A model generated the notes under the pieces. The model searched no databases and was not told the origin of the DNA. It saw only the letters and a list, made by a program, of their open reading frames with translations. This document shows positions 41,010 through 51,000 of a stretch of 64,000 nucleotides of DNA, piece by piece. The first letter of the stretch is position 1. Every line of letters starts with the position of its first letter. The position numbers and the translations under genes are program-made. The stretch is from Microbacterium testaceum StLB037 (GTDB taxonomy: Bacteria; Actinomycetota; Actinomycetes; Actinomycetales; Microbacteriaceae), in NCBI RefSeq assembly GCF_000202635.1, contig NC_015125.1:1922001-1986000 (forward strand), written 5' to 3'.

Positions 41010-43837
41010 TCGAGCAGGGCCGCGAGGGCCTCGGCATCCACGTCCGTGAGGGGCGTCCGGATGCCGGGGCCCTCCGTCGTGGAATCCTCGGGCAGCGCGG
41101 CCAGGCGCTCCCGGATCCACACGTGGAAGGGATCGCGGACGTCGGCCGCCCCCCGCACGGCGGCCGCGCGGGCGAGGGCCTCCTCGGCGTGGAGGCGGCG
41201 TCCGGTTGCGGCGTTCCACCCGGCGATCGCCAGGAGGACCGTGGCGACGATGGGGAAGTCCCTCGACTGCGCGGCCCGCGTGAGCGCGGTGCGGAGTGCC
41301 TCGCGGGCCTCTTCGTGGCGGTCGAGGAGGAGCAGCGCCTGGGCGCGCTGCGCGTCTCGCCACGCCACGAACTGGTCGGGGAAGCCCGGCTCGAGCGTGA
41401 TGCGCTCGACCGCAGCCAGGGCCGCTTCCCCGTTGCCGGCGGCCACCTCGACGTGGGCGGCGGTCATGGCGGCTTGAGCGAGAGCGCGCACCGAGCCGTC
41501 CGCCTCGGCCAGGCGTGCGATCTCGTCGGCGCGGGCGCGCGCTTCGTCGTCGCGACCGAGTCGGAGCAGGATGCCGACGGCCTGCGCGCGCTGCTGAAGG
41601 TAGTCGGAGACGGAGCTCAGTCCGCGGATCGCGTCGCTCGAGTGATCTGTGACGTCGAGCGCCTCGTCGAGACGGCCCTCGAGGACGAGCCACTCCGCGC
41701 GCAGCTGGCTCGCGAAGCCGGTGCCCCAGGGGTCGCCGATCTCGGTGAACATCGCCAGTGCCCGTTCGCTCTCGCTACCGAGGGTGGCCGTGTCCCCGGT
41801 GTTCTGGGCCGCTCCCGCGTGCAGGGTGTGCAGGATCGCCTGCGACCAGGGCGGAGCGGCCTCGAACTCCGCGTCGGTGACATCGACGTGCCAGGTGCGG
41901 GCGGCATCCCCGTCTCCCGCGGCGAGGACCGAGCCCGCGAGACGCAAGAGCGGCGGAACGAGCGCGGTCACTTCCGAGGGGTGCCGCCGGGCCGCTTCCT
42001 CGAGCGCCGTCCGGCGGGCGAGGTAGACGTCGGGGGACAGGGCGCTCGCGCCCCCGGGCTCGGGGAAAGCGGCCGCGAACAGGGCGACCGCCTCGACCAC
42101 GACCGTCGGCTCGTCGTCGAGCGGAGCGGCGGGGTCGGTGACGTCGGCCACCGCGCGGCGCAGGTCGTCGCTGCGCTCGCGGATCGCCCACGGCCAGAGC
42201 AGGCCGCGCAGCAGCCGTGCGCCGCCGCGTCGGTCGTCGGCGCGGGCCAGCGCGCGCAGGGCGGCCGTGAGGTTCTCGTCGTTCGCGTCGAACCAGGCGA
42301 GGGCTGCGCGGAGCCCGGGGCCTCGGACATCCCGTTCCCACCGCGCCGCGAGATCCGTGAGCACGTCGGCGGCCGCCCGGCGGTAGCGCTCCTCGTCGCC
42401 GTCGGCGCGCAACCGGTCGAGTCCGTACTCCCGCACGGTCTCGAGCATGCGGAAGCGCCCCTCGCGCCGGGTGAGGAGCGATCGATCGACCAGGGCGTCG
42501 AAGGCGTCGGCATCCACGTCGAAGGCCCCGGCCACCTGGGGGGCGTCGGGGGCGCCGATGCCGTCGGGGAACACCGCCGCGACGCGGAGCGCGATCCGTT
42601 CGTCGTCGGTCAGGGTGTCCCAGCTCCAGTCGATGAGCGCCCGCAGGGTGCGGTGGCGCTCGGAGCTCAGCCGCGGCCCCCGGGAGAGCAGTGCGAAGCG
42701 GTCGTCGAGGCCCGTGTCGATCTCGGCGAGCGTGAGGGTGCGCGAGCGCGCGGCGGCGAGCTCGATCGCCAGCGGGAGGCCGTCGAGGCGGCGCACGATC
42801 CGCGCGGCGACGTCGTGCTCGTCCACGGACGGCTCGCTGCCCCGCGCCGATCGCACGCGCCGGGCGAACAGGGCGTCGGCGTCCGCGGGCGGGAGGGGAC
42901 CGAGGTCGACGAAGGCTTCGCCCGGGATGCCGAGGGGCTCGCGGCTCGTCGCCAGGACGCGCACGCCCCCGCTCATGCCGAGGAGGGTCAGCGCGGCGTC
43001 GGCGGCCTCGCGCGAGACGTGCTCGCAGTTGTCGAGGACGAGCACGACCTCGCGCCCCGCGACGGCTTCGGCGACGCGCTCGGCCGAGGTCGAGGGAGGT
43101 CCGCTCGTCTCACGCACGCGCACGCCACGGCCGACGGCGCCGGCGATCGCGGTCCACACCTCGCCGCTGGCGGCGGGCGCGAGCTCGACGACGATCGCGT
43201 CGGCGAGCGCGCGCGCTGTCTCGACGGCGAGGGTGGTCTTTCCGGCTCCTCCCGGGCCGAGGATCGTCACGAGACGGTCGGTGGTGAGGCGCGAACGGAT
43301 GGCGTCCAGCTCGTCGCCGCGGCCGATCAGGCTCGTGACAGGGGCGGGGAGCGCGGGCGGAGCCTCGGGTGCGGGGGCCGCCGCGGCGAGTCGCTCGGCG
43401 TGGGCGCGATCCTCGAGGAGGTCGCGGACGAGCCAGTCGAAGCCCTCGCCCGGCGTCCAGACATCACCGGTCCACAGCGCCAGTGCCTCCCGGGCCCGGT
43501 CCGCGTCGCCGGCCGAGCGTGCTTCGGCCACGAGGTCCTGGAAGTGCGTGACGTCGACGTCGCGGCGGTCCACATCGAGCCGGTAGCCGCCGGGCGTCGA
43601 CGACACCCACCCCGCGGGGAGCGCGCGGCGCAGACGCGACACGAGCGACTGCAGGGCGGCGCGCGGGTCGTCGGGGGCGTCGAGGGGCCAGAGGTCCTCG
43701 GCCAGGGCGCGCGTGCTGACGGTGGTGCCGGCATCCACCGCGAGGCGGAGCAGCAACGACTGCTGGCCGCGCCCGGGCACGACGGCATCCCCGTCATCCG
43801 TGGCGACGCTCAACCCGCCGAAGAACCGCACCCGCAC
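41006..43837 (-). CDS. AfsR/SARP-type regulator with NB-ARC ATPase and TPRs
   Basis: A 943-residue regulator. Residues about 1-85 are an OmpR-like winged helix (VRFFGGLSVATDDG, ALAEDLWPLDAPDDPRAALQSLVSRLRRAL). Residues 90-150 are a BTAD-type region. An NB-ARC/STAND ATPase follows, with Walker A GPGGAGKTT (Lys at about 200) and VLVLDNCEHV as Walker B. The C-terminal 450 residues are TPR-like helices. Such proteins activate secondary-metabolism or stress genes after signal-dependent ATP-driven oligomerisation. It converges on the DrrAB exporter and may control it. Start is GTG, six bases after TAGAGT. Confidence 0.88.
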   Translation of the reverse strand: MRVRFFGGLSVATDDGDAVVPGRGQQSLLLRLAVDAGTTVSTRALAEDLWPLDAPDDPRAALQSLVSRLRRALPAGWVSSTPGGYRLDVDRRDVDVTHFQDLVAEARSAGDADRAREALALWTGDVWTPGEGFDWLVRDLLEDRAHAERLAAAAPAPEAPPALPAPVTSLIGRGDELDAIRSRLTTDRLVTILGPGGAGKTTLAVETARALADAIVVELAPAASGEVWTAIAGAVGRGVRVRETSGPPSTSAERVAEAVAGREVVLVLDNCEHVSREAADAALTLLGMSGGVRVLATSREPLGIPGEAFVDLGPLPPADADALFARRVRSARGSEPSVDEHDVAARIVRRLDGLPLAIELAAARSRTLTLAEIDTGLDDRFALLSRGPRLSSERHRTLRALIDWSWDTLTDDERIALRVAAVFPDGIGAPDAPQVAGAFDVDADAFDALVDRSLLTRREGRFRMLETVREYGLDRLRADGDEERYRRAAADVLTDLAARWERDVRGPGLRAALAWFDANDENLTAALRALARADDRRGGARLLRGLLWPWAIRERSDDLRRAVADVTDPAAPLDDEPTVVVEAVALFAAAFPEPGGASALSPDVYLARRTALEEAARRHPSEVTALVPPLLRLAGSVLAAGDGDAARTWHVDVTDAEFEAAPPWSQAILHTLHAGAAQNTGDTATLGSESERALAMFTEIGDPWGTGFASQLRAEWLVLEGRLDEALDVTDHSSDAIRGLSSVSDYLQQRAQAVGILLRLGRDDEARARADEIARLAEADGSVRALAQAAMTAAHVEVAAGNGEAALAAVERITLEPGFPDQFVAWRDAQRAQALLLLDRHEEAREALRTALTRAAQSRDFPIVATVLLAIAGWNAATGRRLHAEEALARAAAVRGAADVRDPFHVWIRERLAALPEDSTTEGPGIRTPLTDVDAEALAALLD

Positions 43838-43843
43838 GGATTC

Positions 43844-43849
43844 ACTCTA
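43844..43849 (-). promoter_or_regulatory. -10 box of a leaderless promoter (SARP regulator)
   Basis: TAGAGT on the minus strand, then GAATCC, then GTG at 43837. Confidence 0.5.
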
Positions 43850-43890
43850 GGTCGCCGCTCGCTGTCGCTTGACGCGCCCGCGTGGTCCGC

Positions 43891-43963
43891 AGATTCGGAA
43901 ACTGTCGCCGGATACGGGAGAAACACGGAATGCGGTCCGAATGCGGTGTCGTCGTCCGAATCC
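43891..43963. repeat. Intergenic AGATTCGGA / TCCGAATC element
   Basis: AGATTCGGA at 43891-43899 is inverted relative to TCCGAATC at 43955-43962, with another TCCGAAT between. The same CGCAGATTCGGA block occurs at 52982-52993, so this is a dispersed palindromic repeat. Confidence 0.6.
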
Positions 43964-43975
43964 GGCGCGTGGCGC

Positions 43976-44974
43976 CTACGGCGCGGCGGTGCTCGCGCGG
44001 ACGATGAGGCGCGGGAGCCTGACCTGCACGCGATCGCCCGGGGGCGCGGCATCCTGGATCGCGGTGAACAGGTCCAGGCAGGCCGCGCCGACCTCGCGGG
44101 CCCCGAGATCGAACGAGGTCACCGCCGGCGTCAGGAGGCCGTGCATCGGCTCGTCCACGTACGCCGCGAGCAGCAGGTCGGTTCCGACCTCTCGCCCGGC
44201 GCGGTGAGCGGCGTCGAGGGCCGGCGCGGCTGAGCCGCTCGGCCCCACGATGAGCGCGTCGACCTGCTCGGTCGCGAGGATCTCGCTCACGGCGGCATCC
44301 ACCTCGTCGGCGGTGGGGATGAAGCTGATCGTGCGGGAGATCGGGATGCCGCCCCGTTCGGCGATCCACGTCTCGTACGCCCTCGTGAGCTCCCGGGCCC
44401 AGGCGGTGCCGCGGGGCGGGAGGATCGTGGCGATGCGCTGGGCGCCGCGGGCGGTGAGGTGGTCGAGGAGTCCGCGGAGGGCGGTCTCGTGGTCGTACAC
44501 GACGCTGCCCGCGACCCGGTCCTCCGCGCCGAGGAGGTGCTCGGCGCTGACCACCGGGCGCCCGGTGTCGAGGATCGCCCGGATGCCGGCATCCTCCGCC
44601 GTCGCGTCGACCACCACGTATCCGTCGACGAACGCGGTCGGCGGGGTCTCGTCGTCGGCGTCCCGATGGGGGAGCAGGATCACGGACAGCCCGCGATGGT
44701 CGGCGGCGTCGACCAGCCCGAAGGCGAACTCGGTGTAGTACGGCAGCCGGGTGGCCCCGGGCGGGAGGTGGAGACCGACCGCGCCGTACCGGGCCGTGCG
44801 GAGGCTGCGTGCGGGCGCATTCACGACGTAGTTCAGCGCGCGAGCGGCGGCCAGCACGCGCTCGCGCGTCTCGGGGGAGACGCCCGCCTTGTCGCGCAGG
44901 GCGAACGACGCGGCCGCGATCGAGACGCCCGCGGCGGCGGCCACGTCGTGCAGCGTCGGTTTGCGGGGCGTCAC
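43976..44974 (-). CDS. LacI-family transcriptional regulator
   Basis: A 332-residue LacI/GalR regulator. The N-terminal DNA-binding part reads PTLHDVAAAAGVSIAAASFALRDKAGVSPETRERVLAAARALNY (helix-turn-helix plus hinge). The rest is a periplasmic-binding-protein-like sensor domain with a final VRLPRLIVRASTAAP. It is divergent from the agmatine-deiminase-like and amidase genes, and a perfect palindrome with a central CG, the usual LacI-family site, lies between them. It likely represses that operon and itself. GTG start at 44974. Confidence 0.9.
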   Translation of the reverse strand: MTPRKPTLHDVAAAAGVSIAAASFALRDKAGVSPETRERVLAAARALNYVVNAPARSLRTARYGAVGLHLPPGATRLPYYTEFAFGLVDAADHRGLSVILLPHRDADDETPPTAFVDGYVVVDATAEDAGIRAILDTGRPVVSAEHLLGAEDRVAGSVVYDHETALRGLLDHLTARGAQRIATILPPRGTAWARELTRAYETWIAERGGIPISRTISFIPTADEVDAAVSEILATEQVDALIVGPSGSAAPALDAAHRAGREVGTDLLLAAYVDEPMHGLLTPAVTSFDLGAREVGAACLDLFTAIQDAAPPGDRVQVRLPRLIVRASTAAP

Positions 44975-45023
44975 AGGGCCCGACGTTACCCGACGGGGAA
45001 TCCGCTCTTGCGCTGCGGTCTAC

Positions 45024-45035
45024 TTAAACGTTTAA
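45024..45035. promoter_or_regulatory. LacI-type operator palindrome
   Basis: TTAAACGTTTAA is a perfect 12-bp palindrome with the central CG typical of LacI/GalR operators. It lies 50 bases upstream of the lacI-type gene and 158 bases upstream of the agmatine-deiminase-like gene. Confidence 0.75.
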
Positions 45036-45192
45036 TGTCCCTGAAACACCTCCGGCTCACCGACCGAAACACGCGGTCCGTAGCCTCGGCCGCATCCGGT
45101 CGTGATCGACGACGATCCGCCGAGGCCCGGCGCCCGTGCCCGACGGCAGGCCGCCCTCCCCGATGAATCCGACAGAAAGAGATGGCCCGCTG

Positions 45193-46227
45193 ATGAGTTG
45201 GCGCATGCCGAGCGAGACCGCCCCGCAGACACGCACCTGGATGGCCTTCCCCGCCGAGGGGCCGACCCTCGGGGAGACCGACGCCGAGCGCGAGGCCGGC
45301 TACGCCGCCTGGACGGCCGTCGCTCACGCGGTCGCGGAGTTCGAACCGGTGGCCATGGTCGTCGACCCCGCCGAGCTCACCCGGGCGCGGCGCATGCTCT
45401 CGTCCGACATCGAGATCTTCGAGGCTCCGGTCGACGAGTTCTGGATGCGCGACGCCGGACCGACGTTCGTCCTCGACCCGGAGCGCCCCGGCGTGCTCGG
45501 AGCCGTCGCCTGGACCTTCAACGGCTGGGGCGACCACTGGTGGGGCGAGTGGCGGAAGTCCGCCGGACTCGGTCGCTTCGTCGCCGAGGCGGCCGGCGCC
45601 GAGCTCGTGTCGTCGCTCCTGGTGAACGAAGGGGGTGGCATCCACGTCGACGGCGACGGAACCGTGTTCCTCACCGAAACCGTGCAGCTCGATCCGCGCC
45701 GAAATCCGTATGCCGACCGCGCCCGCGTCGAGGCCGAGATGGCCCGCACGATCGGGGCGACGCATTTCGTGTGGCTGCCGCGCGGACTCACCCGTGACTA
45801 CGAGGACTTCGGAACGAGCGGGCACGTCGACATCGTCGCGACGATGCCCTCGGCGGGAACCGTGCTCCTGCACGACCAGCGCAACCCCGCCCACCCCGAC
45901 CACGCCGTCTCGGCGGAGCTGCGGGCTTTCTTCGCCGAGCAGACGGATGCCGCCGGCCGCCCCTTCACGGTGCGCGACCTCCCTGCTCCCGACGCCCTCC
46001 GCGACGCCGACGGCGACACCGACTGGAGCTACGTGAACCACCTCGTCGTCAACGGCGGAGTGATCGCGTGCGGCTTCGACGAACCCGAGGCCGACGGCCG
46101 GGCGCGCGGGATCCTCGAGGAGGCGTATCCGGGACGCCGGGTGGTCACGGTCGACGCCCGCGAGCTGTACGCCCGGGGTGGCGGCATCCACTGCATCACC
46201 CAGCAGCAGCCGGAGGTCGGGGCATGA
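45193..46227 (+). CDS. aguA: Agmatine deiminase / peptidylarginine deiminase-family protein
   Basis: A 344-residue protein of the guanidine-modifying superfamily. WMRDAGPTFV near residues 83-92 holds the substrate-binding Trp-Met-Arg-Asp; NEGGGIHVDGDG near 140-151 and a His in GTSGHVDIV near 210 are also conserved; the nucleophilic Cys is in GGGIHCITQQQPE at the C-terminus. Agmatine deiminase converts agmatine to N-carbamoylputrescine and ammonia. The length fits. The next gene is an amidase and overlaps by four bases; N-carbamoylputrescine amidase proper belongs to the nitrilase family, so this pair may act on another guanidine compound. The ATG at 45193 has only a weak ribosome binding site. 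Confidence 0.85.
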   Translation: MSWRMPSETAPQTRTWMAFPAEGPTLGETDAEREAGYAAWTAVAHAVAEFEPVAMVVDPAELTRARRMLSSDIEIFEAPVDEFWMRDAGPTFVLDPERPGVLGAVAWTFNGWGDHWWGEWRKSAGLGRFVAEAAGAELVSSLLVNEGGGIHVDGDGTVFLTETVQLDPRRNPYADRARVEAEMARTIGATHFVWLPRGLTRDYEDFGTSGHVDIVATMPSAGTVLLHDQRNPAHPDHAVSAELRAFFAEQTDAAGRPFTVRDLPAPDALRDADGDTDWSYVNHLVVNGGVIACGFDEPEADGRARGILEEAYPGRRVVTVDARELYARGGGIHCITQQQPEVGA

Positions 46228-47924
46228 TCGAGGTCACCGAGGCGACCATCGCCCAGCTCGCCGCCGCGCTCGCCGCGGGCGAGACCACCGCCGTCGAGCT
46301 CCTCGACGCGCACCTCGCGCGCATCGCGGCCTATGACGCCCCCGACTCCGCGACGAAGCTCAACGCCGTCGTGGTGCTCAATCCCGACGCGCGGGCCGAG
46401 GCCGAGGCCTCCGATGCGCGGCGCGCTGTGGGGCAGGCGCGCGGGCCGCTCGACGGCATCCCGTACACCGCGAAGGACAGCTATCTCGTGCGCGGTCTCA
46501 CTGCGGCATCCGGGAGCCCGGCGTTCGCGGACCTCGTCGCGCGGAGCGACGCCTTCACCATCGAGCGGTTGCGGGAGGCGGGGGCGATCTGCCTGGGGCG
46601 CACGAACATGCCCCCGATGGCCAACGGCGGCATGCAGCGCGGTCTTTACGGCCGCGCCGAGAGCCCGTACAACGCCGACTACCTCACCTCCGCGTTCGCC
46701 TCGGGGTCGTCGAACGGATCCGGCACGGCGACGGCGGCGTCGTTCGGCGTCTTCGGACTCGGCGAGGAGACCTGGTCGAGCGGGCGGGCTCCGGCATCCT
46801 GCAACGGGCTCTGCGCGTACACGCCCTCGCGCGGCGTGATCTCGGTGCGCGGCAACTGGCCGCTCGTGCCGACGATGGACGTCGTCGTGCCGCACACGCG
46901 CTCGATGGCCGACCTGCTCGCCGTGCTCGAGGTGGTCGTCGCCGACGATCCCGAGACGCGGGGGGATTTCTGGCGCGCGCAGCCGTGGGTGCCGCTCCCG
47001 GCCGCGTCGGAGGTGCGGCCGGAGTCGTACTCGGCGCTCGCGGCCGACGCCACGCTGGTCGGCAAGCGGATCGGCATCCCGCGCCTGTTCCTCGGCACCG
47101 ACCCGCTCGCGGGCACCGGCCCGAAGGGCGTAGGCGGGCCGACGGGGGAGCGGATCGAACCGCGCCCCTCGGTGCTCGCGCTGTGGGAGGCCGCCCGCGC
47201 CGACCTCGAGGCCGCGGGGGCGATCGTCGTCGAGACGGACTTCCCCCTGGTGAGCAACTACGAGGGCGACCGGCCCGGGGCGCCGACGATCTCGACGCGC
47301 GGGCTGGTGTCGCCGGAGTTCCTCCACAGCGAGATCGTCGACCTGTCGGCGTGGGCCTGGGACGACTTCCTCCGCGCGAACGGGCACCCAGGACTCGCCG
47401 TCGTGGACGGGGCCGAGATCTTCCCGCACCCCGAGGGCGCTCTGCCCGATCGGTACACGGGCTTCGACGATGACATCGCCCTGTACCCCGCGCATGTGCG
47501 CGAACATCCGGTGGAGGCATTCACCGAGATCCCGCATCTGGAGGAAGGGTTGCGCGGTCTGGAAGAGACCCGCCGCCGTGATCTCGAGGAGTGGATGGAT
47601 GCCGAAGGCCTCGACGCCCTGGTCTTCCCGACGCAGACCGACATCGCCCCCGCGGACGCCGACGTGAACCCCGCCGCGGCGGACATCGCGTGGCGCAACG
47701 GCGTCTGGGTCTCCACCGGCAACCTCGCGATCCGCCACTGCGGGGTGCCGACCGTGACGGTGCCGATGGGAACCCTCGACGACATAGGGATGCCGGTGGG
47801 CCTGACCTTCGCCGGACGGGCGTACGACGACACCTCTCTCTTGCAGCTCGCCGTCGCTTTCGAGGCGACGGGCGTGCGGCGCACGGTGCCGCCGCGGACG
47901 CCCCCTCTCCGCACAGGCGGCTGA
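46224..47924 (+). CDS. Amidase signature-family hydrolase
   Basis: A 566-residue amidase. The Ser-cisSer-Lys triad can be placed: Lys in DGIPYTAKDSYLV (about residue 88), the cis-Ser in FASGSSNGSGTATAASFG, and the nucleophile in EETWSSGRAPAS (about residue 195). These enzymes hydrolyse amide bonds of many small substrates. Length is at the upper end for the family because of an insertion around residues 330-420. It is translated with the agmatine-deiminase-like protein (ATGA overlap), so both probably act in sequence on a carbamoyl or amide intermediate. Regulation by the LacI protein is likely. Confidence 0.87.
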   Translation: MIEVTEATIAQLAAALAAGETTAVELLDAHLARIAAYDAPDSATKLNAVVVLNPDARAEAEASDARRAVGQARGPLDGIPYTAKDSYLVRGLTAASGSPAFADLVARSDAFTIERLREAGAICLGRTNMPPMANGGMQRGLYGRAESPYNADYLTSAFASGSSNGSGTATAASFGVFGLGEETWSSGRAPASCNGLCAYTPSRGVISVRGNWPLVPTMDVVVPHTRSMADLLAVLEVVVADDPETRGDFWRAQPWVPLPAASEVRPESYSALAADATLVGKRIGIPRLFLGTDPLAGTGPKGVGGPTGERIEPRPSVLALWEAARADLEAAGAIVVETDFPLVSNYEGDRPGAPTISTRGLVSPEFLHSEIVDLSAWAWDDFLRANGHPGLAVVDGAEIFPHPEGALPDRYTGFDDDIALYPAHVREHPVEAFTEIPHLEEGLRGLEETRRRDLEEWMDAEGLDALVFPTQTDIAPADADVNPAAADIAWRNGVWVSTGNLAIRHCGVPTVTVPMGTLDDIGMPVGLTFAGRAYDDTSLLQLAVAFEATGVRRTVPPRTPPLRTGG

Positions 47925-47971
47925 GCGCGGTCGGGGCTGTGGACAACCCCCTCTCGGCGTGAGCGCTTCGC

Positions 47972-47977
47972 TAGCCT
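47972..47977 (+). promoter_or_regulatory. -10 box upstream of the giant membrane protein gene
   Basis: TAGCCT lies 28 bases before the ATG at 48006, with a GAGGGGGG ribosome binding site between them; this is one of the few leadered promoters of this type here. Confidence 0.45.
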
Positions 47978-48005
47978 GGAGCACGACCGACGCCGAGGGG
48001 GGACC

Positions 48006-51000
48006 ATGACGGAAGTCGCGGGAAGGGATGCCGGGAACCACCGGCTCGTGTGGCCGTCGCAGCCGGAGCTGCTGACCGACACCTCACGGTGCCCGTGGTG
48101 CTTCGCACCGATCACGGCCTCGCCGTGCGCGACGTGCGGACTCGACCTCAGCGACCCGCGGACCTTCGACGTGCTCTCGCTGTCGCAGCGCATCGCGGGC
48201 CTCGCGCGGGCGCGCGACGAGGCTCTGCGGCGGATCCGGACGGATGCCGTTCCGGCGGCGGAGCCTGCGGTGGCCCCGGGGACGGCGCCCGCGGGGCCGG
48301 CACCGGCGTCCGTCCCCGCGCCCGTAGCGGCGTCTGCGCCGGAGCCGACACCCGACACCGCGTCCGGGCCGGTGGCGGAGCCCGCATCCGTGCCGGAAGC
48401 CGCGGCCCGGCCGGAGCCCGCGTCCGCGCCGGAAGCCGCGCCCCGGCCGGAGCCCGCGTCCGCGCCGGAAGCCGCGCCCCGGCCGGAGCCCGCGTCCGCG
48501 CCGGAAGCCGCGCCCCAGCCGGAGCCCGCACCCGTGCCGGCGCCGGAAGGCGCGCCCGGGCCGGTAGCGGAGCCCGCATCCCTGCCGGCGCCCGAAGCTG
48601 CGCCGCCGGTGCCGGTGGCGGCGAACGCGGCGGCCCCACCGACCTTCGCCGCCCTTCCGGGCTTCGCGCCGCCCGCGGGCGCCACGCCGCCGCCGGGGGC
48701 CGCGCTCCCTGCCGGCGAGCTGCACCCCTTCGCGGGCGGCGGTTCGCCGCAGGCGCCGGCGACCGTCACGGGGGCACCGGTCGGCCCGCCGGTGCCGACG
48801 CCGACGCCCGGCGAACCCGCCAAACCCCGCCGCTCCGGGGTGCAGGTGTTCCTGCTCTCGATCGGAGTCGTGCTGCTCGCGGTGGCCGCGGCGTTCTTCC
48901 TGACCGTCGCGTGGGTCAGCGGGGGGCTCGTGCTGCGGTCGATCATCGTGGGCGCGGCGACCGCGGGCGTCATCGTCACGGCATCCGTCCTTCGCCGTCG
49001 TCGGCTGACCGCGACCGCGGAGGGCATCGCGCTCCTCGGGATCGCACTCGTCGCGCTCGACGTGTGGGCCGTGCGCGCGAACGACCTCGCGGGAGCCTCC
49101 GGCGTCGACGCGCGCGTCTACTGGGGGTGGGCGGCGATCGCCGCCGGGGTCGGGTTCGTGGCCTGGGCTCGCCTCGCGGGTCTTCGCGCCCCGCTGTCCA
49201 CGGGGATCGCGGCGCTCGCCGTGGGGCCGCCTCTCGTCGTCGCCGGTCTCCTCGCCCACGATGCGACCCTCGGGTGGTACGCCTCCGGCCTGACGATCCT
49301 CGTCCTCACCCTCGCCGCCCCTCTCGTGTCGCGGCTGGCCCGCGCGGACGCCGGATCCGTCGCCGTCGAGATCATCTCGCTGCGGGTATTCGCGGGACTG
49401 GGCGCGTTGCTCGCCCTGGTCGCCGCGCTCGTGCTCGATCCCGACACGGCGTGGACGCCCCTGGCTGCGAGCATCCCGATCGCGGTGCTGCTCGCGATCC
49501 ACGCCGGGCTGCTCGTGCGCACGGGAGTCGCCCAGGTCGCGCCCATCGCCTCGCCCTTCGCGGTGCTCGCCCTCGGTTCCGGGGTCGCGGCGAGCGTCGT
49601 CCGGCTCGCGGATGCCACGGTCGCCGTCACCGTGCCGGTCCTCGTCGCGGTGGTCGTCGCTCTCGCCCTCGAAGCCGTCGCGGGTCGCGTTGCGGCCGGC
49701 GCCGCCCGGACGACCCTGCTCGCCGGAGCCTTCACGGCCGCAATCGGAGCGGCGCTCGCCGCGGTGGCCCCGGTCCTGTGGGCCCTCGCGGCCCTGGGCA
49801 CGCCGCTGCGGCGACTGCTCCCGCTCTTCGGTGAGTCCTCTCTGGCGATGAACGACGTGGATGCCACGAGCACGGCGGCCGTGGTCACCCTCGTCGCCGC
49901 GGTGGTGCTGGCCGCTCTCGTGTGGCGTCTCACCGGCCGCGGATCGAGCCGGCGTCTCGCCATCTGGTGGGCCGGCGGGGGCGTGATGCTGCTCGTCGGT
50001 CCGCAGCTGCGGGTCACCGTCGTGATCGTGCTCTGGTACCTCGCGATGGCGATCGCCGGCGTGATCCTCTTGCGACGTCGACGCGGCGACATCGCGGCGT
50101 CGGCCGTCGTCGGCAGCCTCGCGCTCCTCACCGGTTGGACGCTGTCGTTCTCGTCGCCCCTGGCCTGGACAGTCGCGACGCTCGGCGTCCTCGCGGTCCT
50201 CTGGATGCTGGCATCCCTCGCACCCGCCGCCCGCGTGCCGGCCGCGGTGGTCTTCGTCGTCTTCGCGTCGTGCAGCGCGTGGCTGGCGCCCGCCGCCGCG
50301 TTCGAAGGCCTCGATGTCGACATCCTCGGTCTCGGCCCGCTCGAGGCGGTGGCCGCGACCGCGACGATCTGCCTGATCCTGGCCTTCGTCCCCTGGCGCG
50401 GGGCGCTGGCCGCACCGCGCGGACTGGACGCGAAACAGCGCGAGGCGGCCGCTCTCGCGGCCCTGGCGATCGTCCTCCTGGCGTCGTCGATCTTCGCCGT
50501 CCTCGGCAACGCCGATTCGGCCGCGGCGACCTGGTGGGCCGTGATCGGCATCCTGGCCACGAGCGCGGCGGCGGTGGTCGCTCTCGGCCCCGTGTACCGC
50601 GCGTGGGGTGTTCTGCGCCCCGCCGCAGCGGTCGTCTGGCCCCTGCTGGGCGCGATGGCGGCCCTGGCGATCGCCCGCCCGCTCACGGAGGTCGCGCTGG
50701 TCTCGAGTGTCGCGGTCGCCGCCGTGGCGCTGGTCGCCGCCGCGCTCGCTCTGGTGGTCCTGCGGCGCGAGGTGCGGGTGCGGCTGCTCGCCGACGTCGG
50801 CGCCGCCGTGGTCGCCCTCCTGGCGGTGACGGCGCTCGCGCCGCGCGGGAGCGTGTGGCTTCCCCTGCTCATCGTCGCGATCACGGCAGTGGTGTGGTCC
50901 GTCGATGCGGACGGGCTCTTCGTCTCGCGCTCGCCCCGTCGTCACGTCGTGTGGCTCGCGCTCGCTCTGGGGACGGCAGCGCTCTGGCTGCAGCTCTTCG

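Noticed and set aside
48385..48528. CRISPR-like array from regularly spaced 36-base repeats
   Set aside because: The units are contiguous without spacers and encode an in-frame Pro/Ala/Glu linker.
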